Of a stretch of DNA of 64,000 bases, positions 28,613-37,490 are shown piece after piece. A program made the position numbers and the translations under genes. The first letter of the stretch is position 1, and every line of letters starts with the position of its first letter. The notes under the pieces were generated by a model. It worked only from the letters and a program-made list of their open reading frames with translations, had not been told where the DNA came from and ran no database searches. Source of the stretch: Halomonas sp. TA22 (lineage in GTDB: Bacteria; Pseudomonadota; Gammaproteobacteria; Pseudomonadales; Halomonadaceae); assembly GCF_013009075.1 (NCBI RefSeq), contig NZ_CP053108.1:3118517-3182516 (forward strand). Reading direction: 5' to 3'.

Positions 28613-29425
28613 TCAAGGCCTCGTCGCGCTGCGATGGCTACGCCATGCCTGCCACTGCATCCAGGCCATCAGCCAAAGGCTGGCCACGCCAAAGCCGGCT
28701 AGGGTCCCCCATGCCAGGCCCAGGGGCTGGTAGGTGAGGGACACGCACAGGGCATAGCACAGCAGCGAACCGAGCCCGGCGGGATAATGCTTGATCACGG
28801 TGGCAACCGGTGCCACGCCGTGAGTTAGGTGCAGAATCACCAGAAACGGATACATAGTCACCGGAAAGGCGGCCATGACGCCGGCCCAGGCCGGTGGCAG
28901 TACATGGGCCAGGCCGGTAATCAGGAAGATGATCGCCGCTGCCAGCACTGCGCGAAGCGCCAGTATCGGCCAGGAGAAGGCACCGCCGGTTTTAACACGG
29001 TTCTCCGGTACCTGTCGGTAGAGCCAGGTGAATAGCACGATTGCGCCCAGCGTCGTCAGCGTCCCGGTAAAGCGAGTGAAGTCGACCAGCGTAAGCAGGC
29101 TGCTGACAATCAGCCAGGCCGCGAGGCCGCCTAGCGTGCCCCACAGGACGCCGGAGACCCCATCGCGCCGTCCACACGCCAGATAGCCAGCACCCAGCCC
29201 CAGCGTGGCAGTGAAGCCCGCCAGGGTATGCACGGCGCTTTGTGCGGCGAAGGCCGGCGAGATCTCCGCACCAATGAAAAAAAGCGTAATGGCGGTGCCC
29301 AGCGGATAACCGGCCAGCAGTCCGGCAACGCGTGTGCTGACCCGTACGGCTATCGCCGAAAGACCCAATACGATACTGATCGATACCAGCAGCTTGGTGA
29401 GCTGCCAGGAGAAAGGGACGTCCAT
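28613..29425 (-). CDS. Multi-pass inner-membrane protein of unknown function
   Basis: 270 residues with about eight to nine hydrophobic helices, including LLVSISIVLGLSAIAV, GTAITLFFIGAEI, LAGFTATLGLGAGYLA, LAAWLIVSSLLTLV and AVLAAAIIFLITGLA. A GYPLGTAITLFFIGAE block between helices 1 and 2 and HPAG-like loops suggest a transporter or permease, but I do not recognise the family. AGGA eight bases before ATG fixes the start over the longer frame. It lies in the same-strand run with the thioesterase and ybaK. Confidence 0.75.
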   Translation of the reverse strand: MDVPFSWQLTKLLVSISIVLGLSAIAVRVSTRVAGLLAGYPLGTAITLFFIGAEISPAFAAQSAVHTLAGFTATLGLGAGYLACGRRDGVSGVLWGTLGGLAAWLIVSSLLTLVDFTRFTGTLTTLGAIVLFTWLYRQVPENRVKTGGAFSWPILALRAVLAAAIIFLITGLAHVLPPAWAGVMAAFPVTMYPFLVILHLTHGVAPVATVIKHYPAGLGSLLCYALCVSLTYQPLGLAWGTLAGFGVASLWLMAWMQWQAWRSHRSATRP

Positions 29426-29463
29426 CCACGTTTTCCTATGAGGGTAGGTAGAGAAACCGGTAG

Positions 29464-29889
29464 CTAGATCAGCCTCAGCCCCTGGGAATCGCGCCAAGCG
29501 GCATTCAGTGCTGGCGCCAGCGGGGCGGTGAGATGCGCCGGCAGCGCGTCGTGCGCGTCGTCCAGACTGGTGAACGAGCGGTTGCGAAGCCAGCAGTAAG
29601 CCCACGCCAGCGCCTCGGTTTCATCACGCGGCGTCGGACGTGACGGCAGTTGCATCAGCAGGAAGGTGGCGGCTCGCGCTGCCCATAGCGGTGGTATCCG
29701 GTCGCCGCTCCACTCGGCAAGCGTGGCGCCATCGGGTGTCTCATCCGGCTCGCCCAGCTTGGCGATGCGCGCGGTGTCGGCAAGGATGATCGCCAGCTGG
29801 TCGGGGGTGGCCTGACCCAGCATCAGCCAATGGCTCACCAGGCGAGACGTACCGCGCCTAGCCTTGGCATAGAAGAGGCTTTCAGGCAT
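29464..29889 (-). CDS. Hypothetical protein
   Basis: 141 residues, soluble, not recognised. Mostly helical by appearance with conserved-looking Trp and Arg positions (AEWSGDRIPPLWAARAATFLLMQLPSR, split by turns), and an acidic-neutral N-terminus MPESLFYAKARRGTS. AAGGAA about ten bases before ATG supports the start. It is divergent from the aminotransferase-like gene across a 52-base gap, which must hold both promoters. Confidence 0.65.
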   Translation of the reverse strand: MPESLFYAKARRGTSRLVSHWLMLGQATPDQLAIILADTARIAKLGEPDETPDGATLAEWSGDRIPPLWAARAATFLLMQLPSRPTPRDETEALAWAYCWLRNRSFTSLDDAHDALPAHLTAPLAPALNAAWRDSQGLRLI

Positions 29890-29941
29890 GTTCTTAATTC
29901 CTTGCGGGTTCATGATTCTGGTTAGTAATTGAGGAGGCGCC

Positions 29942-31117
29942 ATGCGCTTCGATTTTGCCACGCCCATTGAGCGACGACATCCCGTTGCCGATAATCGTTC
30001 CGCTTGGCCATCCCAGAAGTGGCACCGCTACGGTGACGATGTGCTGCCATTGTGGGTGGCCGACATGGATTTTCTCTCGCCGCCTGCGGTGATAGAGGCG
30101 CTTCAGCGGCGAGTCGAACATGGCGTCTTCGGTTATGGCCGGGTCCCCGATTCTCTGCGCGAGGCCCTGTGCCATTGGAGTGCCGAGCATTATGGCTGGG
30201 CCATCGAACCCGAGTGGCAGCTCTGGGTGCCGGGCGTGGTGCCGGCCTTGCATCTGGCGAGTCTTGCCCTTACTCAGCCCGGCGAGGGCGTGCTCAGCGT
30301 CACCCCGATCTATCCCCCTTTTCTGCAGGTTGCACGGCGTACCGGACGGCTGCCCCAGACTGCCGCGCTGGCCGAGCCCGACGAGGAAGGGGGATCTTGG
30401 CGGCTGGATCTCGCGGCCCTGGAGGCGGCCATCACCCCCGAAACCCGGCTGCTGCTGTGGTGCCATCCACACAACCCCACCGGGCGCGTATGGAGTGAAG
30501 CGGAGCTGGCCGGCCTGGCGGAGCTTGTCGAGCGTCACGATCTGCTGATCGTTTCCGACGAATTGCATTGCGACCTGCTGCTGGATGAAGAAGCATGGCA
30601 CCTGCCGCTGGCCAAGACCTTCCCGGCGCTGGCTTCGCGGATCATCACGCTGTGGGCTCCCTCCAAGACATTCAATCTGGCGGGCCTATCCAGTGCCTGT
30701 GCGGTGATCTCCGATGCCGACCTGCGCCAGCGCTTCGCCGAGGCGTGTCGTGGGTTGCAGCCCGATGTGAACGTACTGGGCCTGGTCGCCGCGGAAGTCG
30801 CCTATCGCGAGGGTGAGCCTTGGCGGTGCGAACTGATTGAGGTGCTGCGTGGGCATCGCAATACGCTGATCGAGCATATCGCGCGCTGGCCCGGCGTGAG
30901 CATGAGCGAGCCCCAGGCGACCTATCTGGCCTGGCTCGACCTGCGTGAGGCAGGGCTTGGGGAGTCGCCCCAGCAGGTACTGCTGGAGCGGACCGGGGTC
31001 GCACTCTCTGATGGAGCCGATTTCGGCCGATCGGGATTTGCGCGGCTCAATTTCGGCACCACCGCCCATCAGCTGAAAGAGGCGCTAACGCGCCTCGATC
31101 GGGTACTGCGGGAGTAG
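29942..31117 (+). CDS. PatB/MalY-type PLP-dependent cystathionine beta-lyase
   Basis: 391 residues, fold-type I. Landmarks: LPLWVADMDFLSPPAVIEAL, HGVFGYGR, VPGVVPALHLASLALT, WCHPHNPTGRVW and the PLP-Lys in APSKTFNLAGL, with GRSGFARLNF at the end. These are the MalY/PatB C-S lyases that split cystathionine or cystine-like compounds to pyruvate, ammonia and thiol, feeding methionine synthesis. GAGGAGG three to six bases before ATG fixes the start. Confidence 0.9.
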   Translation: MRFDFATPIERRHPVADNRSAWPSQKWHRYGDDVLPLWVADMDFLSPPAVIEALQRRVEHGVFGYGRVPDSLREALCHWSAEHYGWAIEPEWQLWVPGVVPALHLASLALTQPGEGVLSVTPIYPPFLQVARRTGRLPQTAALAEPDEEGGSWRLDLAALEAAITPETRLLLWCHPHNPTGRVWSEAELAGLAELVERHDLLIVSDELHCDLLLDEEAWHLPLAKTFPALASRIITLWAPSKTFNLAGLSSACAVISDADLRQRFAEACRGLQPDVNVLGLVAAEVAYREGEPWRCELIEVLRGHRNTLIEHIARWPGVSMSEPQATYLAWLDLREAGLGESPQQVLLERTGVALSDGADFGRSGFARLNFGTTAHQLKEALTRLDRVLRE

Positions 31118-31128
31118 AGGGGTGGCCT

Positions 31129-32061
31129 TCAGTACATGAGGGCGAAGAGCCGACGTCGATAGCTGACGGTCAGGGGATGGTCGGCACCCAGGGCGTCGAA
31201 CACGCGCAGCAGTGTCTTGCGAGCGGCGTCCTCGCCGTAGGCACGATCGGCTTTCATCACCGCAAGCAGCATGTCGAGACCCGCCTCGTAGTCGCCATCG
31301 GCGACAAGGCGCATGGCGCGCTTGAACTGCGCTTCGCTGTCGTCTCGACCTTCCAGCGCGGCAAGCTCTTCTGGGGAGGGCGCCTCCTCTCCGAACTCCA
31401 GGCGTGCCCGCACGCCACGCGCCTTGGGGGCGTCGCGATCTTCGGGAGGCAGGTTGTCGAGCAACGCCTTGGCGTCCGATGTATTGCCCTGCGCGAGTAG
31501 CGCGCCGGCCAGATCGATCTGGTAGTCGACCTGGGAAGGATTGGCCTGGACCAGTTGCTCGTAGATGGCGCGGGCGGTGGCGGCGTCGCCGGCCGCCAGT
31601 GCCGCTTCGGCCTGCTCCTCCGGGCTTGCCGGGATATCGGCGGGAGGCTGCAGATGTTGGGAGAGCCATTCGCGAATCTGCTTTTCGGGCAGGGCGCCGT
31701 TGAATTGATCGAACAGCTGCCCCTGCATGATCAACTTGACGTCGGGCACCGAGCGGATGCCGAGCTGTGAGGCGATCTGCGGATACGCCTCGATATCGAG
31801 CTTGGCGAGGATGAAGGCGCCATTGTATTCGCGGGCGAGCTTCTCGAGTACCGGCATCAGGTTCTTGCAGGGTTCGCACCAAGGCGCCCAGCAGTCCAGC
31901 ACCACAGGCGTATGCATCGAGCCCTCCAGCACGATCTGCTGGAAATTGTTCATGTCGATATCGACGATGAGGCTGGCGGGGTCGCCGCCCCCTTGGGGAG
32001 CGGGTTGGGCGCTTTCGGGAGCGGTCAGCGGAGCGCCGCTGCGTGGATCGACAATGGGCAT
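31129..32061 (-). CDS. cnoX: Thioredoxin-domain co-chaperone (CnoX/YbbN)
   Basis: 310 residues. An N-terminal thioredoxin domain contains DCWAPWCEPCKNLMPVLEKLA, so the active site is CxxC rather than the SxxC of E. coli CnoX, and may be redox-active. A TPR-like C-terminal region follows (residues about 160-310) and mediates partner binding. In E. coli the protein holds unfolding clients after bleach and passes them to DnaK/GroEL. The start at MPIVDPRSG has AAGG eight bases upstream. Single gene, convergent with the beta-lyase. Confidence 0.9.
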   Translation of the reverse strand: MPIVDPRSGAPLTAPESAQPAPQGGGDPASLIVDIDMNNFQQIVLEGSMHTPVVLDCWAPWCEPCKNLMPVLEKLAREYNGAFILAKLDIEAYPQIASQLGIRSVPDVKLIMQGQLFDQFNGALPEKQIREWLSQHLQPPADIPASPEEQAEAALAAGDAATARAIYEQLVQANPSQVDYQIDLAGALLAQGNTSDAKALLDNLPPEDRDAPKARGVRARLEFGEEAPSPEELAALEGRDDSEAQFKRAMRLVADGDYEAGLDMLLAVMKADRAYGEDAARKTLLRVFDALGADHPLTVSYRRRLFALMY

Positions 32062-32191
32062 GACAGTAACCTTGAGGAGTATGAGCGGATTTCCTCGAAA
32101 GATGCGGGCCCAAGGGGCAGTAATCAAGCCCTCTCGTCGATGTGGGCCGAAACGGCAATCACTTTTCTCACTCTTGAAGGAGTCATGCTGG

Positions 32192-32953
32192 ATGAGACAC
32201 CCCTTGCGCTGGCTGGGAGGGGCGCTGCTGATGCTGTCGCTACTTCTGGCCGGCCCCTTCTGGCTGTTGGCCACCGAACAGGTTGCCCTGGATCGTCACT
32301 GGTCGAGCGCCGATCGCAGCTCGGCGGGATTGGCCCCCGAGGCCCACCGCGACGCGCCGGCGGTGGTGCAGGTCTACGCCGCCCGCGCCTTCCACTGGCG
32401 AGGCGCCTTTGCCGTGCATACCTGGATCGCCACCAAGGCGGCGGGGGAGAGCGACTATCGACTGCACCACGTATTGAGCTGGCGTCGTCCGACGGTGGTG
32501 TCGGGGATCGATAATCCCGACCGGGCGTGGTTCGGCAACCCGCCCGAGCTGTTGGCGGACTATCGGGGCGAGGCGGCCGAGCGGCTGATTCCGCTGATCG
32601 AAGCCGCCGTGGGCGACTATCCCGATCCCGATCAGTATCGCGCCTGGCCGGGACCCAACAGCAACTCCTTCGTGGCATGGATCATCCGTGAAGTGCCGGG
32701 GCTCGAGGTCACCCTGCCAGTCACCGCCATCGGCAAGGATTATCTGTTCGATGGTGTGATGGCCACCGCACCGAGTGGCACGGGGTACCAGCTGGCGATG
32801 GGTGGGCTGTTCGGCATCACCCTCGCCAGGGAGGAGGGTCTTGAGATCACCCTGCTAGGGCTGAGCCTGGGAATCGACTTCCTGAGGCCTGCGCTGAAGC
32901 TGCCAGGCATTGGCCGTATCGGTATGCCGGCCCCGATCAAGGGGGAGAGGTAA
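32192..32953 (+). CDS. DUF3750 family protein with N-terminal membrane anchor
   Basis: 253 residues. A hydrophobic N-terminal segment (LRWLGGALLMLSLLLAGPFWLLA) suggests a signal anchor, so most of the protein is periplasmic. The body has FAVHTWIATK, LSWRRPTVVSG and WPGPNSNSFVAWIIREVP, conserved DUF3750 blocks with a His and Cys-free Asn-Ser motif. Function unknown. The ATG has AAGGAG about nine bases upstream; the much longer open frame is antisense to cnoX. A terminator follows 12 bases after the stop. Confidence 0.8.
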   Translation: MRHPLRWLGGALLMLSLLLAGPFWLLATEQVALDRHWSSADRSSAGLAPEAHRDAPAVVQVYAARAFHWRGAFAVHTWIATKAAGESDYRLHHVLSWRRPTVVSGIDNPDRAWFGNPPELLADYRGEAAERLIPLIEAAVGDYPDPDQYRAWPGPNSNSFVAWIIREVPGLEVTLPVTAIGKDYLFDGVMATAPSGTGYQLAMGGLFGITLAREEGLEITLLGLSLGIDFLRPALKLPGIGRIGMPAPIKGER

Positions 32954-32964
32954 AAGCACAAAAA

Positions 32965-32989
32965 AGCCGACACTGGATGAGTATCGGCT
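32965..32989 (-). terminator. Terminator between DUF3750 and the tRNA scar
   Basis: GCCGA-x-ACT and AGT-x-TCGGC pair around a five-base loop. Six A on the left give a good U-tract on the minus strand; the plus-strand tail TTTCTCT is weaker. On the minus strand it directly follows the tRNA-fMet 3' half, as if it were that gene's terminator. Confidence 0.7.
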
Positions 32990-32999
32990 TTCTCTAAAT

Positions 33000-33066
33000 T
33001 GGTGGCGGGGACCGCTGAAGTTGAAACAAGAGCGAACCGATGACCTGCGGGTTATGAGCCTGACTT
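33000..33066 (-). pseudogene. tRNA-fMet (CAU) fragment, 3' half with an insertion
   Basis: On the minus strand the sequence runs through GGCTCATAACCCG (a CAT anticodon loop), GGTCATCGGTTC and then GGTCCCCGCCACCA, matching the anticodon arm, variable loop, T-arm and CCA end of bacterial initiator tRNA-Met. About 19 foreign bases (around 33014-33033) interrupt the T-loop, and the whole 5' half (acceptor and D-arm) is missing. It abuts, head to head, the tRNA-Asp remnant. It cannot fold as a tRNA. Confidence 0.6.
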
Positions 33067-33067
33067 C

Positions 33068-33130
33068 GTTGGTTAGAATGCCGGCCTGTCACGCCGGAGG
33101 TCGCGGGTTCGAGTCCCGTCCGGTCCGCCA
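33068..33130 (+). pseudogene. tRNA-Asp (GUC) remnant lacking its 5' end
   Basis: From the D-loop onward (GTTGGTTAGAATG) the sequence is a good bacterial tRNA-Asp: anticodon stem CCGGC around loop CTGTCAC with GTC anticodon, a T-arm GCGGG TTCGAGT CCCGT, and CCGGTCCG followed by encoded CCA. The 5' acceptor strand expected to pair with CGGTCC, GGACCGG or similar, is not directly upstream; the seven bases where it should lie do not pair. Therefore probably not functional. A terminator follows on the plus strand. A tRNA scanner may report it as truncated. Confidence 0.65.
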
Positions 33131-33175
33131 CTATCGATGCAGCATTGCATTTCAGTTTTAGCGTATTGCGATATC

Positions 33176-33200
33176 AAACCCCGACATGTATCGGGGTTTT
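33176..33200 (+). terminator. Terminator after the tRNA-Asp remnant
   Basis: AACCCCGA, a six-base loop and TCGGGGTT, then TTTT. This is a typical small terminator for a tRNA gene and supports a once-active tRNA-Asp transcription unit. Confidence 0.75.
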
Positions 33201-33212
33201 GTCGTTTGTCCC

Positions 33213-34187
33213 TTAGCGTTGCGTTCCCTCTTCCGCCTGCGGCTTGTTACGCTGCGACTCCTCCATCCACGCCTCGACCAGGGGAAAGACTTCCGCCATG
33301 GCTTGTGGGTGGGTCAGCATGTCCAGATGGCCATAGTCGCGAGAAAAGCCCTGCTGGCGTCCCAGCAGTACGAGGCGTTGCTCATGCGGGCCGCACTCTG
33401 CGGCAAAGCGTGCCACGTCATCCGGATGGCCAAGTGCGCGATCGTTCTGGCCCGCCAAATGCAGTGTGGGCGGCAATCCACCTTCGGCCAGGGCGGTGGT
33501 GTATTCGAAACCGTCACGGGCATCGACCCAAGGCCTGGGACGCACCCAATTGACCCCCTGGCGATGGCTGCCGGCATACTCGTCGTCGCTGCCCCAGCGT
33601 AGCGCCCGTGCTGGCAGGTAGCCACACACCCCACGCGCAATCGGTGCCACTCCCTTCCAGATCAGATCGACGTAGAGCAACCGCTGCAGCGTCCAACTGC
33701 ACACGCTGCGCTTGGTGCCGAAGAAGCTCTGCGAGGTGACGAGATCGCGCAATTCGGTAAAGCGGGCCAGGCTCGAGGCGGTCAGCACGCCCCCCCAAGA
33801 GTGTGTGACCAGATGCAGCCAGGGGCTTCCCGAAAGCGCCAGGCAGGCACGAATGGCGGCGGGAATCTCGTCGACGATGACGTCGGTCTGGTCGAGTGCG
33901 ATGCCGCGTGCCGGTGTTGGCGGGGCCTCGCCGCGCCCCCGCTGATTGGCTACGAAGACCTCATAGCCACGTGATGCCAGCCAGGGGGCGAGCCCCTTTC
34001 CGGAGCGGCTATGGAAGATACGCCCGGACTCGATTGCGCCGTGCCAGCACAGCACGCTGCCGCGGCTGGTTCCGGCAGGGCGAAAGCGCGTCAGATGCAC
34101 GGCGCCGTAAGGCAATGCCACGTGATGCAGCTCGGGTTGCGGGTTGCGTGGGTGCGGCATGTCATCTGGGGAGGGGCTTGCGGCCAT
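33213..34187 (-). CDS. Alpha/beta hydrolase fold protein
   Basis: 324 residues. The nucleophile elbow is THSWGG (Ser), with the oxyanion region LCWHGAIESGRIF near residue 45 and a His late in the chain (DYGHLDML). Asp candidates include QNDRALGHPDD. The family includes esterases, lipases and depolymerase-like hydrolases; the substrate is not known. Start at MAASPSPDD follows AGGAG about 12 bases upstream; an in-frame ATG at MPHPRNPQ is an alternative. Divergent from fadH. Confidence 0.82.
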   Translation of the reverse strand: MAASPSPDDMPHPRNPQPELHHVALPYGAVHLTRFRPAGTSRGSVLCWHGAIESGRIFHSRSGKGLAPWLASRGYEVFVANQRGRGEAPPTPARGIALDQTDVIVDEIPAAIRACLALSGSPWLHLVTHSWGGVLTASSLARFTELRDLVTSQSFFGTKRSVCSWTLQRLLYVDLIWKGVAPIARGVCGYLPARALRWGSDDEYAGSHRQGVNWVRPRPWVDARDGFEYTTALAEGGLPPTLHLAGQNDRALGHPDDVARFAAECGPHEQRLVLLGRQQGFSRDYGHLDMLTHPQAMAEVFPLVEAWMEESQRNKPQAEEGTQR

Positions 34188-34276
34188 GGTCGGGATTGTC
34201 TCCTAGTGTCGCTTGGCTACACTCTAGTGCAAACTATCATACGTGTGTTTGAATTTTTGCTGAAACGAGGCCTGCC

Positions 34277-36289
34277 GTGACCGACTACCCGAATCTGTTC
34301 CGCCCCCTGGAGCTTGGCACCATCACGCTTCCCAATCGGGTACTGATGGGCTCCATGCACACCAATCTGGAAGAGACGCCCAACGGCTTTGCCCGCCTCG
34401 CTGCTTTCTATGCCGAGCGCGCCAGGGCGGGGGTGGGGTTGATCGTCACGGGGGGCATAGCACCCAATCCCGCCGGAGCGGTTTTCCAGGGAGCGGCCAA
34501 GCTGACCACGGAGGAGGAGGCCTTGGAGCACCGCCACGTGACGAGTGCCGTGCATGAGGCGGGCGGCAGGATCTGCCTGCAGATCCTGCATGCCGGACGC
34601 TACGCCTACTCCCCCGAGCTCGTCGCGCCTTCGGCGATTCAGGCGCCGATCAATCCCTTCGAGCCGCGGGCGCTGAGCACTCGCGAGGTCGAGGAGCAGG
34701 TCGAGGATTACGTGCGTTGTGCCCGGCTCGCCCACGATGCGGGGTATGACGGTGTCGAAGTGATGGGTTCGGAAGGCTACCTGATCAACCAGTTCATCGT
34801 CACGCGCACCAATGCCCGAGATGACGTGTGGGGTGGGACGTTCGAGAACCGCATTCGCTTTCCGGTGGAGATCGTCAGGCGCATTCGCGAAGCGCTGGGT
34901 CCCGACTTTCTGTTGATCTTCCGCCTCTCGATGATCGACCTGGTCGAGGAGGGCAGTAGCTGGGAGGAGGTAGTGGCGCTTGGTCGTGCCATCGAGCACG
35001 CCGGCGCCAGCCTGATCAATACCGGCATCGGCTGGCACGAGGCACGGGTGCCGACCATCGTCACCAGCGTGCCGCGGGCGGTCTTTACCGAGGTCACCCG
35101 GCGCATGAAGGCGGAGCTGTCGATCCCGCTGATCACCACCAATCGCATCAACATGCCCGAGGTGGCGGAGCGGGTGCTCGCCGATGGCCATGCCGACATG
35201 GTATCGATGGCGCGCCCCTTCCTGGCTGATCCGGAGTGGGTGCTGAAGGCTGCCGAGGGGCGCAGTCAGGAGATCAATACCTGCATCGCCTGCAACCAGG
35301 CGTGCCTGGATCACACCTTCCAGGGCAAGCTCACCAGTTGTCTGGTCAATCCGCGTGCTTGCCACGAAACCGAGCTCGATCTGACACCCGCCGAGGCGCC
35401 GCGCGACATCGCCGTGGTGGGCGGTGGCCCGGCGGGGCTTGCCACGGCAGTGGCGGCGGCTAGCCGCGGCCACCGGGTGGAGCTGTTCGAGCGCAGCGCT
35501 GAGCTGGGGGGACAGTTCAACTATGCGCGCAAGATTCCCGGCAAGGAGGAGTTCGACGAGACGCTGCGTTACTACAAGGTGATGCTCGGCAAGCTTGGCG
35601 TGCGCGTGCGACTCAATAGCGCGGCGGACGTTCATGTGCTCAAGGCGTTCGACGAGGTGGTGCTGGCCACGGGTGTACAGCCCCGCGAACTCGATCTGCC
35701 GGGTATCGATCACCCGCGAGTGATGGACTACCCCGCTGCGATCACCCATCCCGAGCGCGTCGGCCCGCGTGTCGCCCTGATCGGCGCCGGCGGGATCGGT
35801 TTCGATGTCGCCGAACTCTTGACCCATGTCGACCACCCCAGCTTCGGCCCCCAGGCCTGGTGCGACGAGTGGGGGGTGGACCTCCAGATGGAGAGTCGTG
35901 GTGGCCTGAAGGCGCCCCGACGACCACGGACGCCACGCCAGGTCTATCTGCTGCAGCGCAAGGCCTCCAAACCCGGCAAGGGGCTTGGCAAGACGACGGG
36001 CTGGGTGCATCGGGCATCGCTCAAGCATCGCGATGTCGAGACCCTGGCCGGCTGCGAGTATGTAAAGATCGACGATGCCGGCCTGCATGTCCGGGTCAAT
36101 GGTGAGCCGCGCCTGCTCGAGGTCGATAGCATCGTGATCTGCGCCGGTCAGGAGTCGGTGCGCGATCTGCTCGAGCCGCTACGCGCCAGCGGCGTCTCGG
36201 TGCATGTCATCGGTGGCGCCTTCGAGGCGGCAGAGCTCGATGCCAAGCGTGCCATCGATCAAGGCATGCGCCTGGCCGCCAGCCTGTAA
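34277..36289 (+). CDS. fadH: 2,4-dienoyl-CoA reductase (NADPH)
   Basis: 670 residues. An old-yellow-enzyme-type TIM barrel (FMN) covers about 1-330, a 4Fe-4S site follows with CIACNQACLD and a further Cys in SCLVNPRAC, and a FAD/NADPH half begins with VVGGGPAGLATA near residue 378 and a second GAGGIGFDVAEL. It reduces 2,4-dienoyl-CoA in the beta-oxidation of unsaturated fatty acids. The start is GTG with GAGG six bases upstream. Family size is 670 to 675 residues. Confidence 0.95.
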   Translation: MTDYPNLFRPLELGTITLPNRVLMGSMHTNLEETPNGFARLAAFYAERARAGVGLIVTGGIAPNPAGAVFQGAAKLTTEEEALEHRHVTSAVHEAGGRICLQILHAGRYAYSPELVAPSAIQAPINPFEPRALSTREVEEQVEDYVRCARLAHDAGYDGVEVMGSEGYLINQFIVTRTNARDDVWGGTFENRIRFPVEIVRRIREALGPDFLLIFRLSMIDLVEEGSSWEEVVALGRAIEHAGASLINTGIGWHEARVPTIVTSVPRAVFTEVTRRMKAELSIPLITTNRINMPEVAERVLADGHADMVSMARPFLADPEWVLKAAEGRSQEINTCIACNQACLDHTFQGKLTSCLVNPRACHETELDLTPAEAPRDIAVVGGGPAGLATAVAAASRGHRVELFERSAELGGQFNYARKIPGKEEFDETLRYYKVMLGKLGVRVRLNSAADVHVLKAFDEVVLATGVQPRELDLPGIDHPRVMDYPAAITHPERVGPRVALIGAGGIGFDVAELLTHVDHPSFGPQAWCDEWGVDLQMESRGGLKAPRRPRTPRQVYLLQRKASKPGKGLGKTTGWVHRASLKHRDVETLAGCEYVKIDDAGLHVRVNGEPRLLEVDSIVICAGQESVRDLLEPLRASGVSVHVIGGAFEAAELDAKRAIDQGMRLAASL

Positions 36290-36418
36290 ACGACTGGCAC
36301 TGGGGCACTATCTCGGTGGTAGACTGACATGGCCTGTGATCCAGGCCATTTTTTCAGGTTCGCGATGGCACCCTGTCACGGACCGGAGATGACTGACACC
36401 GATAATAAGGAATATTTC

Positions 36419-37468
36419 ATGCGACTCGAGTGCTCCCCCCGTTTCCTGGCCAGCGACAATACGTCCGGTATCTGTCCCGAAGCCATGGAGTATCTTGTCG
36501 AAGCCAATCGCTGCGACGATCTCGCCTACGGCAACGATATCTGGACCGACCGGGCCGCCGAGCGCTTTCGCGAACTGTTCGAGCACGATTGTGAAGTATT
36601 CTTTGTGTTCAACGGTACCGCAGCCAACTCGCTGACCCTGGCGGCCATGGGCCGCAGCTACCATAGCGTCATCTGTCATGAGCTGGCGCATATCGAAACC
36701 GACGAGTGCGGCGGTCCGGAATTCTTCTCCAATGGGGCCAAGCTGCTGACTAGCCCCGGGGACAACGGCAAGCTGACAGCGCAGGGAGTCGAGGCACTGG
36801 TGATCCGGCGCAGCGACATTCACTACCCCAAGCCGCGGGTGGTATCGCTGACCCAGGCCACCGAGGTGGGTACCGTCTATTCACGCAACGAGCTGCTGGC
36901 GATTCGCAGCGTGGCCGACAAGCATGATCTGCACCTGCACATGGATGGTGCGCGTTTCGCCAATGCCTGTGCCAGCCTCGACGTCTCGCCTGCCGAACTG
37001 ACCTGGAAGGCGGGAGTCGATGCGCTGTGCTTCTCGGGCACCAAGAACGGCCTGGCAATGGGCGAGGCGATCCTGTTCTTCAATCGTGAGCTGGCCGAGG
37101 ATTTCGCCTGGCGCTGCAAGCAGGCGGGGCAGCTCGCCTCCAAGATGCGGTTTATTGCCGCACCCTGGCTCGGACTATTGGAGAGCGGGGCTTGGCTGCG
37201 CAATGCCCAGCACGCCAATGCCATGGCCCGTTACCTGGCTGAGGGGCTGGCGAAGCTGCCGGGCATCGTGCCGATGTTCCCGACCCAGGCCAACAGCGTA
37301 TTCGTCAATTTGCCGGCGCCGGTTGTCGAACGGCTGCGTGAGTGGGGCTGGACGTTCTATACCTTCATTGGCGCCGGCGGTGTGCGCTTCGTCTGTGCCT
37401 GGAACACCTCCGAGGAGCTGCTCGACACGCTGCTGAGCGATATTCGTCGGGCGCTCGAGTCGGCCTGA
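36419..37468 (+). CDS. Low-specificity L-threonine aldolase family protein
   Basis: 349 residues, PLP fold-type I. Landmarks: FLASDNTSGICPEAMEYL, FVFNGTAANSLTL, ELAHIETDECGGPEF, HLHMDGARFANA and the PLP-Lys in CFSGTKNGLAMGEA. It cleaves threonine or allo-threonine to glycine and acetaldehyde, or acts on related beta-hydroxy amino acids. AAGGA seven bases before ATG selects this start over an ATG at 36389 that has no ribosome site at a useful distance. Confidence 0.88.
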   Translation: MRLECSPRFLASDNTSGICPEAMEYLVEANRCDDLAYGNDIWTDRAAERFRELFEHDCEVFFVFNGTAANSLTLAAMGRSYHSVICHELAHIETDECGGPEFFSNGAKLLTSPGDNGKLTAQGVEALVIRRSDIHYPKPRVVSLTQATEVGTVYSRNELLAIRSVADKHDLHLHMDGARFANACASLDVSPAELTWKAGVDALCFSGTKNGLAMGEAILFFNRELAEDFAWRCKQAGQLASKMRFIAAPWLGLLESGAWLRNAQHANAMARYLAEGLAKLPGIVPMFPTQANSVFVNLPAPVVERLREWGWTFYTFIGAGGVRFVCAWNTSEELLDTLLSDIRRALESA

Positions 37469-37490
37469 CGATTTCCCTTCATCGACATGG

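Noticed and set aside
34217-36088. A 623-codon open frame antisense to fadH
   Set aside because: It mirrors fadH codons, has no ribosome site or domain pattern, and is produced by the GC-rich third positions of the real gene.
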